Source: UBA7672 sp963784415 (GTDB taxonomy: Bacteria; Pseudomonadota; Alphaproteobacteria; Caulobacterales; Hyphomonadaceae). Taken from it: a stretch of 64,000 bases of DNA. Shown one piece after another: positions 41,089 to 49,611 of the stretch. Where the stretch lies: NCBI GenBank assembly GCA_963784415.1, contig CAWARK010000006.1, positions 62,001 through 126,000 on the forward strand, read 5' to 3'. Position 1 is the first letter of the stretch. Each line of letters opens with the position of its first letter. The notes below the pieces were generated by a model that searched no databases, was not told the origin of the DNA, and saw only the letters and a program-made list of their open reading frames with translations. The position numbers were made by a program, and so were the translations under genes.

Positions 41089-41898
41089 ATGGCCTACGAA
41101 GACATTCTCTACAGCGCCGAAGATGGCGTCGCGTGGATCACGCTCAACCGGCCCGACAAGCTCAACGCATGGCGCGGCGAGATGGAGCGCGATGTGCGCG
41201 CGGCGATGCGCGAGGCGTCGGCCGACGACAGCGTGCGCGTCATCGTCCTCACCGGCGCAGGCAAGGGCTTCTGCGCCGGCGCCGACATGAACATGCTGCA
41301 AGGCATCCAGTCGTCCGGCCGCAACACATCCACCGCTGAACCCTGGGACGCCAACGCGAACCCCAACTTCCAGAAACAGTATTCGTGGTTCCCCGCCGTG
41401 CCCAAGCCGATCATCGGCGCCATCAACGGCAGCGCCGCCGGCCTCGGCCTCATCATGGCGCTCTATTGCGACATCCGCCTCAGCTCCGACACCGCAAAGT
41501 TCACCACCGCCTTCTCCAAACGCGGCCTCGTCGCCGAACACGGCATCTCGTGGCTGCTGCCGCGGTTGATCGGCTTTGCTGCAGCGGCCGACCTGCTCTA
41601 TTCCTCGCGCGTGTTCACCGCCGCCGAGGCGCTGCAACTCCGCCTCGTCAACCGCGTCTTCCCGGCCGCCGACTTTGCGCGCGAAGTGGCGGCGTATGCA
41701 AAGATGCTCGCCACGGATGTGTCGCCGCGCTCGCTGAAAGAGATGAAGCGCGAGATCTGGAATGCACAATTCCAGTCGCTCGGCGACGCAATCGACAGCG
41801 CCAACGCCGACATGCCCGCATCTTTCAAATCGGAAGACTTCAAGGAAGGCGTCGCGCATTTCGTGGAGAAACGCACGGCGAAGTTCACGGGGCGCTGA
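41089..41898 (+). CDS. Enoyl-CoA hydratase/isomerase (crotonase family)
   Basis: 269 residues: EDGVAWITLNRPDKLNAWRG, VLTGAGKGFCAGADMNMLQG (first oxyanion-hole strand), KPIIGAINGSAAGLGLIMAL, FTTAFSKRGLVAEHGISWLL with a conserved Glu in AEHG, LVNRVFPAADFAREV. Hydrates or isomerises enoyl-CoA in fatty-acid or amino-acid breakdown; the exact substrate is unknown. GGGAGCGAAAC is a good ribosome-binding site before ATG 41089. Confidence 0.92.
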   Translation: MAYEDILYSAEDGVAWITLNRPDKLNAWRGEMERDVRAAMREASADDSVRVIVLTGAGKGFCAGADMNMLQGIQSSGRNTSTAEPWDANANPNFQKQYSWFPAVPKPIIGAINGSAAGLGLIMALYCDIRLSSDTAKFTTAFSKRGLVAEHGISWLLPRLIGFAAAADLLYSSRVFTAAEALQLRLVNRVFPAADFAREVAAYAKMLATDVSPRSLKEMKREIWNAQFQSLGDAIDSANADMPASFKSEDFKEGVAHFVEKRTAKFTGR

Positions 41899-41960
41899 GG
41901 CGTCAGGCGGCTTTGCCAGTCGTCCTGCACTGCCGCCTTCCTGCCGACATCGCGGCGCGC

Positions 41961-41993
41961 AAAACAAAAGCGGCGCCGACATCCGTCGGCGCC
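41961..41993 (-). terminator. Terminator between crotonase and lipoprotein genes
   Basis: Perfect 9-bp stem GGCGCCGAC-ATCC-GTCGGCGCC (41972-41993), followed on the minus strand by CGCTTTTGTTTT. It serves the minus-strand lipoprotein gene ending at 42034; it may also stop plus-strand transcripts. Confidence 0.82.
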
Positions 41994-42033
41994 GTTCCTG
42001 TCTCGGAAAACCGGAAGCTTGCTTTCAGCCTGC

Positions 42034-42498
42034 CTACGAAGCCGGCGTGTTCGCGGCGGGCGCCTCCGCAACCGGCGTCGCTGACGGGGCAGCAGCCGGC
42101 GCCGGTGACGCGCCCGTATCGACTTCCAGAACCACTTCCAGCGGATTTGGCACCAGATCCTGCATCGAGCCATTCGTGGCGTCGACGCCAGCGCCGATCA
42201 GGCCGCCGAAGATTATGTTGCCGGCCATCGCCGCGCCGCCACCGCCAGCAGTGGTGTTGGTCACGTTCGACGTGACCGTCTTGTAGCCCGGTTTGGTGAT
42301 CGTGACCGTAAAGTTCGCATTGCGCGCAACGTTCTGGAATACGCACGGCGTCGCTTTGCAATAAAGGCCGTTGGTCGTCTCCACGGCCGCGCCCGACGGC
42401 GTCGTTCTTACTTCAAACGCCTGCGTCGTTCCACGCGTGATGGTCGCGCACGCGCACAAGCTCGCCGCCGCCAAAGCAGCCGCAACAACTTTCAACAT
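42034..42498 (-). CDS. PEGA-like lipoprotein
   Basis: 154 residues. Signal sequence MLKVVAAALAAASLCACATI with lipobox LCAC. The beta-rich mature domain resembles a PEGA fold: TTPSGAAVETTNGLYCKATP, CVFQNVARNANFTVTITKPG, YKTVTSNVTNTTAGGGGAAM. A membrane-like NIIFGGLIGAGVDATNGSMQ stretch and an Ala/Pro-rich tail follow. PEGA domains mediate envelope surface contacts. Start 42498 set by the signal sequence. Confidence 0.75.
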   Translation of the reverse strand: MLKVVAAALAAASLCACATITRGTTQAFEVRTTPSGAAVETTNGLYCKATPCVFQNVARNANFTVTITKPGYKTVTSNVTNTTAGGGGAAMAGNIIFGGLIGAGVDATNGSMQDLVPNPLEVVLEVDTGASPAPAAAPSATPVAEAPAANTPAS

Positions 42499-42745
42499 CT
42501 GGATAGTCCCCCTGTCTGCTTTAGCGCAGTCCGCTTCGACGCAGAACAATTCCCCCCGAAGCGATTTGAGAGTCTTCGACGCGAGACGCGCTTCTGTCAA
42601 TTGGCTAAGCGGGCCGCTTCACCGACTAACCGGTGAAAAATGTCCAACGACCAGTTTGCCGTCAGCAAACGCGCCACGTAGCCCCGGTTGACGCCATGAT
42701 ACTTCTTGCGCGCAATGCCGCGTCGCGCCGCCACAGGACTGTCAC

Positions 42746-43300
42746 ATGACTGAGACGACGCCTCCTCACGCACCGCCGCCGCGCAAGCCATCCATCCTGC
42801 TGGCGCCCTTTCGCATGATCGCTCGCGTGGTCGTCACGATCGGCGTTATCGCCTACACACTGCTCGACGAGCTGCTGTTTCCGCTATTCCGCCCAGCGAT
42901 CCGCTGGCTCGGCGACCTGCGCCTCTTCCAGCAACTCGCGGCGTGGATACAGCGGCTCCCGCCCTACGTCGTGCTGGCGTTGCTGGCCGCGCCCTTCATC
43001 ATCCTCGAGCCCGCAAAACTGTTCGCGATCTACTGGGGCGCGGTCGGTCATCCGGTGCAGGGCGTGCTCTTGCTGCTCGCGGCGCAGGTCGCCTCCATCC
43101 TCACCTGCGACCGCCTCTATCATGTCGGGTACGAGCCCCTCATGCGCATCGGCTGGTTCAACCGCCTGATGACATGGGTCATCGGCCTGCGCGACGCCGT
43201 GCTGGGCTGGGCCAAAGGCACCGCCATCTGGAAGGCGGCCGCAGCATTCGGACGGGGCGTGAAGAACTGGCTGCGAAGCTTAGCGGCTGGGTTGCGGTAG
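42746..43300 (+). CDS. Membrane protein of unknown function
   Basis: 184 residues: Pro-rich start (MTETTPPHAPPPRKPS), membrane segments MIARVVVTIGVIAYTLLDEL, LPPYVVLALLAAPFIILEPA and VGHPVQGVLLLLAAQVASIL, then a basic amphipathic tail (WFNRLMTWVIGLRDAVLGWA, FGRGVKNWLRSLAAGLR). The LPPYVVLxLLAxPxxxLEPAK pattern recurs in alphaproteobacterial unknowns. It precedes the REPIN-like element. Confidence 0.68.
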   Translation: MTETTPPHAPPPRKPSILLAPFRMIARVVVTIGVIAYTLLDELLFPLFRPAIRWLGDLRLFQQLAAWIQRLPPYVVLALLAAPFIILEPAKLFAIYWGAVGHPVQGVLLLLAAQVASILTCDRLYHVGYEPLMRIGWFNRLMTWVIGLRDAVLGWAKGTAIWKAAAAFGRGVKNWLRSLAAGLR

Positions 43301-43310
43301 AAGAGAATTG

Positions 43311-43559
43311 CCTCCCTCGGCGAAGCCGGGGGAGGTGGATTGCGCGCCCTCGCGCGCAAGACGGAGGGGGCAAGCCAAAGCCTACGACGCGAACTCAGTC
43401 CTTTGGCGGCAACCGCATCGACCAAAGAATACGTTCTGCATCCGTCAGGTCGCGCCTCAGCGACTTTGCACGCCCGCGCGTCACCTTGTCCGCTCGCACG
43501 CCCCCTCCGTCTCGCCGCTTCGCGCCGATCCACCTCCCCCAGCCTTCGACTGAGGGAGG
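43311..43559. repeat. REPIN-like element with 60-bp inverted ends around a DUF559 fragment
   Basis: The left end (43311-43370) and right end (43501-43559) are imperfect inverted repeats sharing CCTCCCTC, a GGCGAAGCC-type hairpin, GGGGGAGGTGGAT, a variable GC-rich inner hairpin, and GACGGAGGGGG. The 130-bp core contains the start of a DUF559-like coding sequence on the minus strand. The same end unit occurs alone in the terminase gene. It fills most of the 355 bp between 43300 and 43656. Confidence 0.8.
43398..43472 (-). pseudogene. Fragment of a DUF559 (Vsr-like endonuclease) gene
   Basis: The minus-strand reading RAKSLRRDLTDAERILWSMR followed by LPPKD and a stop is the characteristic start of DUF559 proteins (ARxLRRxxTDAExxLW). 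The rest of the roughly 110-residue domain is missing. The fragment lies in the core of the REPIN-like repeat. Not functional. Confidence 0.6.
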
Positions 43560-43655
43560 CAAAACACAAGCTGGCAGACCGGAGACGGCGGATTTTCCCA
43601 TTCCACTCCCGTTCATATTCCCTGCTATACGTGTGAGACTCGGGAGGACTGAACC

Positions 43656-45032
43656 ATGGGCGCTGCACGCTCCTATCTGAAGAACCGCACGATGATCCGG
43701 CTGGCGGCCGCTGTTTCGGCGCTTGCTCTTCTAGGCGCCTGCGAGCTCGGGCCGACGCCCGAGGAAATCATGCAGATGGACTGGAGCCAGGCAGCGCGGC
43801 TGGATACGCCCCCGGCCTACGCCGAATATATTCGCATGCACCCGGATGGCCTGAACGTCGTCCCCGCGCAGCGCCGCATCGACGAGCTGGTGGCCATGGA
43901 GTCGGCCGGCTACGCCACCGCGAAGAAGGTCGATACCGAAGAAGGCTATGAGACCTTCCTCACCCGCTTCCCGTGGGGCGCGCATTCGGCCGAGGCCGAT
44001 GGCCGCCGCGCCGTGCTGGCAGCGCCGCGTCTTGCCGCGCTGGAAAAGTCGGAGTGGGAACAGGCGAAGGCTGCGGACAGTATCGAACGCTTCGAAGTGT
44101 TCATTCGCGACTGGCCGCGCGGCGCGCACTTCGTCGATGCGCGCGGACGTCTCGACGCTCTGTGGAAGACCGATCAGGGCGCGTTCGTGAGAGCGAAGCG
44201 TTCGGGCTCGCCGGTCGAGCTGGACGAATTCCTGCGCGCCTATCCGCGTTCGAAGTACGCGGCGGACGCGCGGATCGAGATCGACGCCATCTATCGCCGC
44301 GACGACGAAGGCTGGCGCCGTGCGCTCGCCGACAATTCGGTCTCCGCGTACGATTTCTACCTGCAGTCGCAGCCCTGGGGCCGCTGGCGCGTGGAAGCAA
44401 CGCGGGCGATCGATGACCTGCGTGAGCGCGATTATGACGCCTGGCGCTATGCGGCGCAGGTCGACCAGATCTGGGCCTACGAGAATTACCGCCGCATGTA
44501 TCCGTGGGGTCAGTGGTACGACACCGCCTATCATCGCATCGACTGGATCCAGTCGAGCTATTCGTATGGCTGGAACTACGGTTGGGATTTCGGCTGGGAT
44601 CGCGGCTGGAGCTATGGCGACGGACGCAACCGGGATCGCGATCGCGACCGTGGGCATCGCGACTACGACCATGACCGCGACCAGCCCAACACCTACCCGC
44701 CGCTTTTCAGTGGCCAGAACAACGGTCAGCCTGGCGGCCAGAATGGCGGTCAGAATGGTGGACCGCGGCCGCCGAACCCGCCCGCCTCGCCGCCTCCCGG
44801 TGGGCAGCCCTCGCCGCCGCCGAATCGCTACCAGGGCATCATTCCGGAGATCCACCGCAGCGCGCAGCCCAGCCCGCCTCCCATGTCCGCCCCCGCCGCA
44901 TCACCGCCGCCTCCGCCTCCGCCTCCGCCTCCGCCCGCGGCTGCCTCGCCCCCGCCCCCTCCGCCACCCCCTCCCGCCCCCGACACCAACCTCCGCGCCC
45001 GACAGCCGCGGGGCGATCGGGACAATAACTAG
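43656..45032 (+). CDS. Repeat-containing lipoprotein with poly-proline C-terminus
   Basis: 458 residues. Signal sequence ending LALLGACELG gives a lipoprotein. Residues about 45-290 hold roughly six degenerate units of about 42 residues with the pattern Y..FL..FPWG....A..R.D (FLTRFPWGAHSAEADGRRAV, FIRDWPRGAHFVDARGRLDA, FLRAYPRSKYAADARIEIDA, YLQSQPWGRWRVEATRAIDD, YRRMYPWGQWYDTAYHRIDW). A Tyr/Trp/Gly stretch, an Arg/Asp stretch, Gly/Gln repeats and proline runs follow. Probably envelope-spanning. The GGGAGGA site supports start 43656. The PBP gene follows after 108 bp. Confidence 0.75.
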   Translation: MGAARSYLKNRTMIRLAAAVSALALLGACELGPTPEEIMQMDWSQAARLDTPPAYAEYIRMHPDGLNVVPAQRRIDELVAMESAGYATAKKVDTEEGYETFLTRFPWGAHSAEADGRRAVLAAPRLAALEKSEWEQAKAADSIERFEVFIRDWPRGAHFVDARGRLDALWKTDQGAFVRAKRSGSPVELDEFLRAYPRSKYAADARIEIDAIYRRDDEGWRRALADNSVSAYDFYLQSQPWGRWRVEATRAIDDLRERDYDAWRYAAQVDQIWAYENYRRMYPWGQWYDTAYHRIDWIQSSYSYGWNYGWDFGWDRGWSYGDGRNRDRDRDRGHRDYDHDRDQPNTYPPLFSGQNNGQPGGQNGGQNGGPRPPNPPASPPPGGQPSPPPNRYQGIIPEIHRSAQPSPPPMSAPAASPPPPPPPPPPPAAASPPPPPPPPPAPDTNLRARQPRGDRDNN

Positions 45033-45140
45033 GGCCGAAATCGGGGAAAACGCGCGGGCGCCGAATGGGCCGTGACTTGCCGCCGGGGGGTGCTATCTGG
45101 GGGAGGGGGCGGAGGCGGGGTAGAGGGCTGATGGACGACC

Positions 45141-47081
45141 ATGTCGAGTGATGCCGCCATCTCGCCGGGCCGCAGCGCGTTGATGCGCTGGGCGCCTCCT
45201 GTGCTGAAAGTGGTGGGAACGCTCGCCGCCACCGGCCTCGTGACCTTCGGCCTGCTGTGGAACACACTGTTCGCGCAGATGCCCGTGCTTCCCGACAAGG
45301 AAGCGCTGTGGACCATGAACCGCGAGCCTGCGGTGGAGTTCATCGACACCAAGGGCAAGACCATCTCCACCCGTGGCTTCCGCTATGGCCGCGCTGTCTC
45401 GGCCAAGACACTGCCCAAGCACGTGGTGGACGCCTTCATCGCCGCCGAGGACAAGCGCTTCCGCGAGCACACCGGCGTCGACATGTGGGCGATCGTCCGC
45501 GCCACGCTGGCCAACGCGACGCGGGGCCACACCGTACAGGGCGCCTCGACCATCACGCAGCAGCTGGTCAAGAACCTGTTCCTCACGCCCGACCAGACCC
45601 TGAAGCGCAAGGCGCAGGAAGCCCGCCTCGCCGGCGACCTCGAGCGCCTGCTGAACAAGGACGAGATCCTCGATCTCTATCTCAACCGCATCTATCTCGG
45701 CGCCGGCGCCTACGGTCTCGACGCCGCCGCGCACACCTTCTTCGACAAGTCGCCGGCCGAGCTCACCATCGCTGAATCAGCGATGCTCGCCTCCTTCCCC
45801 AAGGCGCCCTCGCGCTTCACGCAGGCCGCGGCAACCGAACGCGCCAAGCAGCGCCAGGAATACGTGCTGCGCGAGATGGTGCAGGAGGGCTACATCACGC
45901 AAGCGCAGGGCGATGAAGCGCGCGTCGAGAAAATGACCTTCGCCAAGGGCCGGCCCGACAATTTTTCTGGCCATGCGCTCGACTACGCCGTGGAGCGTGT
46001 TCAGGACCTGCTGCCCAACCCGCCGCCCGACCTGGTGATCAAGCTGTCGCTCGACATGCACGTGCAGGAGGCAGCGCAGAAGGCCCTCGAGAACGGCCTC
46101 GCCACCATGGGCAAGGACCGCCGCGCGTCCGAAGGCGCAGCGCTGATTATCGACAACGCGACCGGCGCGATCCGCGCGATGGTGGGCGGGCGCGACTATC
46201 TCACCTCGAAATTCAACCGCGCGACGCAGGCGCGCCGCCAGCCCGGTTCGTCGTTCAAGATGTTCGTCTATGCCGCCGCGCTGGAAGACGGGATGACGCC
46301 CGGCACGGTGCGCTTCGACATGCCGGTGACGATCCAGAACTGGCGCCCGCGCAACTATGGCGGCGAGTATCGCGGCGCGGTCACCCTGTCGGAAGCGATG
46401 GCGGAATCGCTGAACACGGTGGCGGCGCAGGTCGGCTACGAGATCGGCATCCCGAAAGTCACGGCGCTGGCGCAACGCTTCGGCATCAAGTCGCCACTGC
46501 ACAACTATCCGTCGATCACGCTCGGCTCCGACGAGGTGACGCTCTACGAAATGACCAAGGCGTTCGGCGTGCTCGCCAAGAACGGCCTGCAGATGTCACC
46601 CTACATCATCGAAGAGATCCGCAACTCGAAGGGCGACCTGCTCTACACCAACCCGGCAGCCGCAGCACCACGCATCTATGCGGAGAATCTTGCCGCCGAC
46701 ATGAACTCCATGCTGACGCGCGTCGTTGTCGCCGGCACCGGCGGCGGCGCCCGCTTCGGCGGATGGGACATCGCGGGCAAGACCGGCACCAGCCAGGATT
46801 GGCGCGACGCCTGGTTCATCGGCTACACGACCCGCTTCGTCGGCGGCGTGTGGGTCGGCAATGACGACGACAAGCCGATGGCCAAGGTAACGGGTGGCGA
46901 GATGTCATCCCGCATCTGGGCCAGCATGATGACAGTCGCCCACGAAGGCATGACGCCCGAAGCTCTCCCCGGCGCCAAACGCGCCGAAGAATACCTCTCC
47001 ACCGAAGACATGGACCGGCTGAATTTTTACCGACGCCTGTCGTCAGCGTTCGCTGCGGTGGAAGCGCGGGGCGGGGGGTAG
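45141..47081 (+). CDS. Class A penicillin-binding protein (PBP1A-type)
   Basis: 646 residues. Short cytoplasmic start, a membrane anchor (about 22-42), and the GT51 glycosyltransferase (FIAAEDKRFREHTGVD, VQGASTITQQLVKNLFL, LYLNRIYLGAGAYGLDAAA). The transpeptidase has SxxK in RQPGSSFKMFVYAA, SxN in AESLNTVAAQVG and KTGTS in GWDIAGKTGTSQDWRDAWF. It polymerises and cross-links peptidoglycan in the periplasm. Somewhat shorter than E. coli PBP1a, with no extra OB domain. It is convergent with the next gene, with only 18 bp between. Confidence 0.94.
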   Translation: MSSDAAISPGRSALMRWAPPVLKVVGTLAATGLVTFGLLWNTLFAQMPVLPDKEALWTMNREPAVEFIDTKGKTISTRGFRYGRAVSAKTLPKHVVDAFIAAEDKRFREHTGVDMWAIVRATLANATRGHTVQGASTITQQLVKNLFLTPDQTLKRKAQEARLAGDLERLLNKDEILDLYLNRIYLGAGAYGLDAAAHTFFDKSPAELTIAESAMLASFPKAPSRFTQAAATERAKQRQEYVLREMVQEGYITQAQGDEARVEKMTFAKGRPDNFSGHALDYAVERVQDLLPNPPPDLVIKLSLDMHVQEAAQKALENGLATMGKDRRASEGAALIIDNATGAIRAMVGGRDYLTSKFNRATQARRQPGSSFKMFVYAAALEDGMTPGTVRFDMPVTIQNWRPRNYGGEYRGAVTLSEAMAESLNTVAAQVGYEIGIPKVTALAQRFGIKSPLHNYPSITLGSDEVTLYEMTKAFGVLAKNGLQMSPYIIEEIRNSKGDLLYTNPAAAAPRIYAENLAADMNSMLTRVVVAGTGGGARFGGWDIAGKTGTSQDWRDAWFIGYTTRFVGGVWVGNDDDKPMAKVTGGEMSSRIWASMMTVAHEGMTPEALPGAKRAEEYLSTEDMDRLNFYRRLSSAFAAVEARGGG

Positions 47082-47099
47082 ACGTAAGAAGCCGCTACA

Positions 47100-49487
47100 T
47101 CAAACGGCAGCGCCCCGCAGCGCATTTGCGACCTCCATTGCGGCCTCATTTGCACGACCGCGCGCAGAAATTGCCTTGTCGCCAGTTTGGCCATCACCAA
47201 CGCGAAACTGAATGCCCATCCACGCGAGAAGCTGATGCGCAAGCTCTCTTGTTTCAACAGCAGCGGCGGGATTCAGACCTATGGTTTCGAGCGCGTCGTA
47301 GACTTGCTCTCGAATGTCTGCCCGCCCTTCCCGACCGTGTGCGTCAACTTTCCCTTCCCGGAGTGTTTTCACTTCAAAGCGCAAATCAGCAAGCCGCTCT
47401 TTCCACTCCAGTCTCGCGTTTAGATGTCGCTCCTCAAGCACCCAGAGAGCAAGGACTTCCACCGCACGTTCGGTCGCTACCAAAGCCAGTAGTTGATAAG
47501 AAAGCTCTCGCGCGTAGCCGAACTCTGGAGCGCCCTTCACGACTGACAGCAGGTATGCAAGTGCACCAACGTAGTCGTCTTCGAGTTGCGCCGCAGGATC
47601 AATTGCTCCGCGTCGCGTTTCTGAAAGATCACGTTTCAGGTCTGACAGGACCCGCTCAAACTCAAGCTTCTCATTGCGAATAATCGACTGCGACTTAGGC
47701 GTGTTTGCCGCAGCATGCTGGTGGATACGAAATAGCAACCAGCGATTACGCAATTGGCCTAACTGCTGCTTTGTGCTTCCCGTCAAAACGCCAAACGTAC
47801 TTATCATCCAAAGCGCGCCTTCGCGCACGTCGAGATTGTCCGATTTCAGCAGCTCCGCCAATCTCTCTGAGTTGTATGGCAGCCGAGGTTTGCCTTTCGC
47901 TTCCCTCGCATTGGCGTGTTCAGTGACGCGCTTTTCGAAAGAGTTCTTGGCCACCCTCCGGCCTTTGTCATCCAGTTGAATACCGGTAATGAAGAAGTCC
48001 AGCTCGGTGAATGGGTCGAAATAGTCGATTTGGCCCGCCGCATAGAGCCTCCTCTGTGTTCTGCTCCGCTGCCAAATACCAAGCGCTTGGAATAAGGCAG
48101 CCATGATAACGAGGTCGACCATCGCGCGCGAAGCAAATGTCAAATGTTTAGCGAGCGGGGCCGCGTCACGAGCATCAAACGGCGTACTAACATTGACGTT
48201 GTAGATTTCCCACCAATCGACGAATGGAACTGCTTTTGCCAGTTCCGCGCCAAAGAATCGAATCCAGTCAATGAGCGAATTCCCCGATGTCGCTCCTTCG
48301 ATCTCTCGAAACGAGTGGGTCCACTCTTGCAGCTGGTTCAGCGCCAACGGCACCAGGATGAAGAGCCAAGCATATCCATGTAGCGCCTCATCTTTGAGAT
48401 CGTTCCTGAACCCGATGTGAATCTCGCTGCCTTCTGTGGACTGGAGTCGCGAGGCAGTTTCGCGATCATCCTCCAACCAAGCCCACCTCCTTCCCAGAGC
48501 CAAGACAACAAGCATGCCGACAAAAATCGGAATCAAGCCGTAAGGGCTGACCAATACAAAACCCAGTGCGCTTAGCGGAACCATCACGGCGAATAGCAAA
48601 ATGTGAGGCGGTAAACGCGTTTGCGTTGCACCTGAAAACGGCGCCACCAGCCTCACCAATGCAGAATCCAGTCTGCTGACAATTTTTTCGGGCGCAACCG
48701 AAGGGAACGCAGCGTTCTTTACGTACGGCTTAGCTCGGCGAAAGCGCTCTTCGGTCAGGTTATTCCAATAGCGAGCCAACTGTGGTGCGGTGATTGTCGC
48801 CACGAAAGCCAAGATAACGAGACCAGTGACCAAGACCCCGAAGTCACTTGTCATTTCGAACATGCGGCCAGCCGCAGCCCAAGCCAGAAGGCCGATGCTC
48901 GCGAACAATGTCACCATAATTACGAATGACGCGCGGGATACGACGTCGTCTCGAAAGAGCTTTTGCTTGCGTGCGCGCACAGCCCTTAGCGATTGCAGCC
49001 AGAATGCGACGCCGAGAGGAATGAAGGTCCAGAAAAAACAACCCAAAAATAGACCCACATGAACATAGTCGGCCACGGCGGTGTCGGTGTTTGAAAGACC
49101 AATGTGATTTTCGCCCAACGCGGTTGGATAGGTCGATAAAAATACCAAGGTCGCCAGAGCCACGTGCGAAGCTACAAAGTATAGAAATAGCTCAGCAAAA
49201 TTCACATTTTCTGGAATGGCCTGCGAGTTTATGAAGTGCGACTTCCAGATCTCGAGAAGCCTCGCGAACTGGAAGACCAACGCGGAAATCGCGATCACGC
49301 CAAGGGCAATGCCCCACTCCAACCAGCCTTGAAGGGCCGTCGGTATCCAAATGTCGGCAATGGCCAAACCACCGCTAGCTGCGAAAAGCAGCAAAGCCAG
49401 GATGCCGATGTCACCGGCAAGGACTCTTGTATGTGCGAGGTTTGGATCGGCAAATGCCGCCCGTGCCCCCTTGGCCGCACCACCCAT
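47100..49487 (-). CDS. Large multi-pass membrane protein of unknown function, AT-richer than surroundings
   Basis: 795 residues. Eight or more membrane segments (for example ILALLLFAASGGLAIADIW, YFVASHVALATLVFLSTY, HVGLFLGCFFWTFIPLGVAF, LVTGLVILAFVATITAPQLA, YGLIPIFVGMLVVLALGRRW, YAWLFILVPLALNQL) lie in the first 500 residues. A soluble helical region of about 300 follows (LLKSDNLDVREGALWMISTF, LEFERVLSDLKRDLSETRRG, YELALVATERAVEVLALWVL-like repeats). Base composition and codon use are clearly more AT-rich than neighbours, suggesting horizontal transfer of a single gene. No catalytic motif recognised. Confidence 0.75.
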   Translation of the reverse strand: MGGAAKGARAAFADPNLAHTRVLAGDIGILALLLFAASGGLAIADIWIPTALQGWLEWGIALGVIAISALVFQFARLLEIWKSHFINSQAIPENVNFAELFLYFVASHVALATLVFLSTYPTALGENHIGLSNTDTAVADYVHVGLFLGCFFWTFIPLGVAFWLQSLRAVRARKQKLFRDDVVSRASFVIMVTLFASIGLLAWAAAGRMFEMTSDFGVLVTGLVILAFVATITAPQLARYWNNLTEERFRRAKPYVKNAAFPSVAPEKIVSRLDSALVRLVAPFSGATQTRLPPHILLFAVMVPLSALGFVLVSPYGLIPIFVGMLVVLALGRRWAWLEDDRETASRLQSTEGSEIHIGFRNDLKDEALHGYAWLFILVPLALNQLQEWTHSFREIEGATSGNSLIDWIRFFGAELAKAVPFVDWWEIYNVNVSTPFDARDAAPLAKHLTFASRAMVDLVIMAALFQALGIWQRSRTQRRLYAAGQIDYFDPFTELDFFITGIQLDDKGRRVAKNSFEKRVTEHANAREAKGKPRLPYNSERLAELLKSDNLDVREGALWMISTFGVLTGSTKQQLGQLRNRWLLFRIHQHAAANTPKSQSIIRNEKLEFERVLSDLKRDLSETRRGAIDPAAQLEDDYVGALAYLLSVVKGAPEFGYARELSYQLLALVATERAVEVLALWVLEERHLNARLEWKERLADLRFEVKTLREGKVDAHGREGRADIREQVYDALETIGLNPAAAVETRELAHQLLAWMGIQFRVGDGQTGDKAISARGRANEAAMEVANALRGAAV

Positions 49488-49611
49488 CGGCCACCCCTTT
49501 TATATTTTCCAGCACCCTAGGACATGGATTTAAAGAGAGGAAGACGGGGGAAGCCCCGGTAAAGGCATTTGGAGCAAGCACGAGCTTGACCTTCCCTCGC
49601 GGTTCAGGTCC

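Noticed and set aside
39026..41290. Very long plus-strand open frame (over 700 codons) opposite the terminase gene
   Set aside because: Arg/Pro/His-rich composition typical of antisense frames in GC-rich DNA; the minus-strand frame encodes a clear terminase. The same reasoning removes long antisense frames over degP, the sensor kinase and the ABC-F gene.
43398..43472. A functional DUF559 endonuclease gene
   Set aside because: Only about 25 residues of the domain remain before a stop.
44880..45000. Proline-codon repeats as a tandem repeat locus
   Set aside because: Simple low-complexity coding sequence for poly-proline tracts; no unit structure beyond codon repetition.
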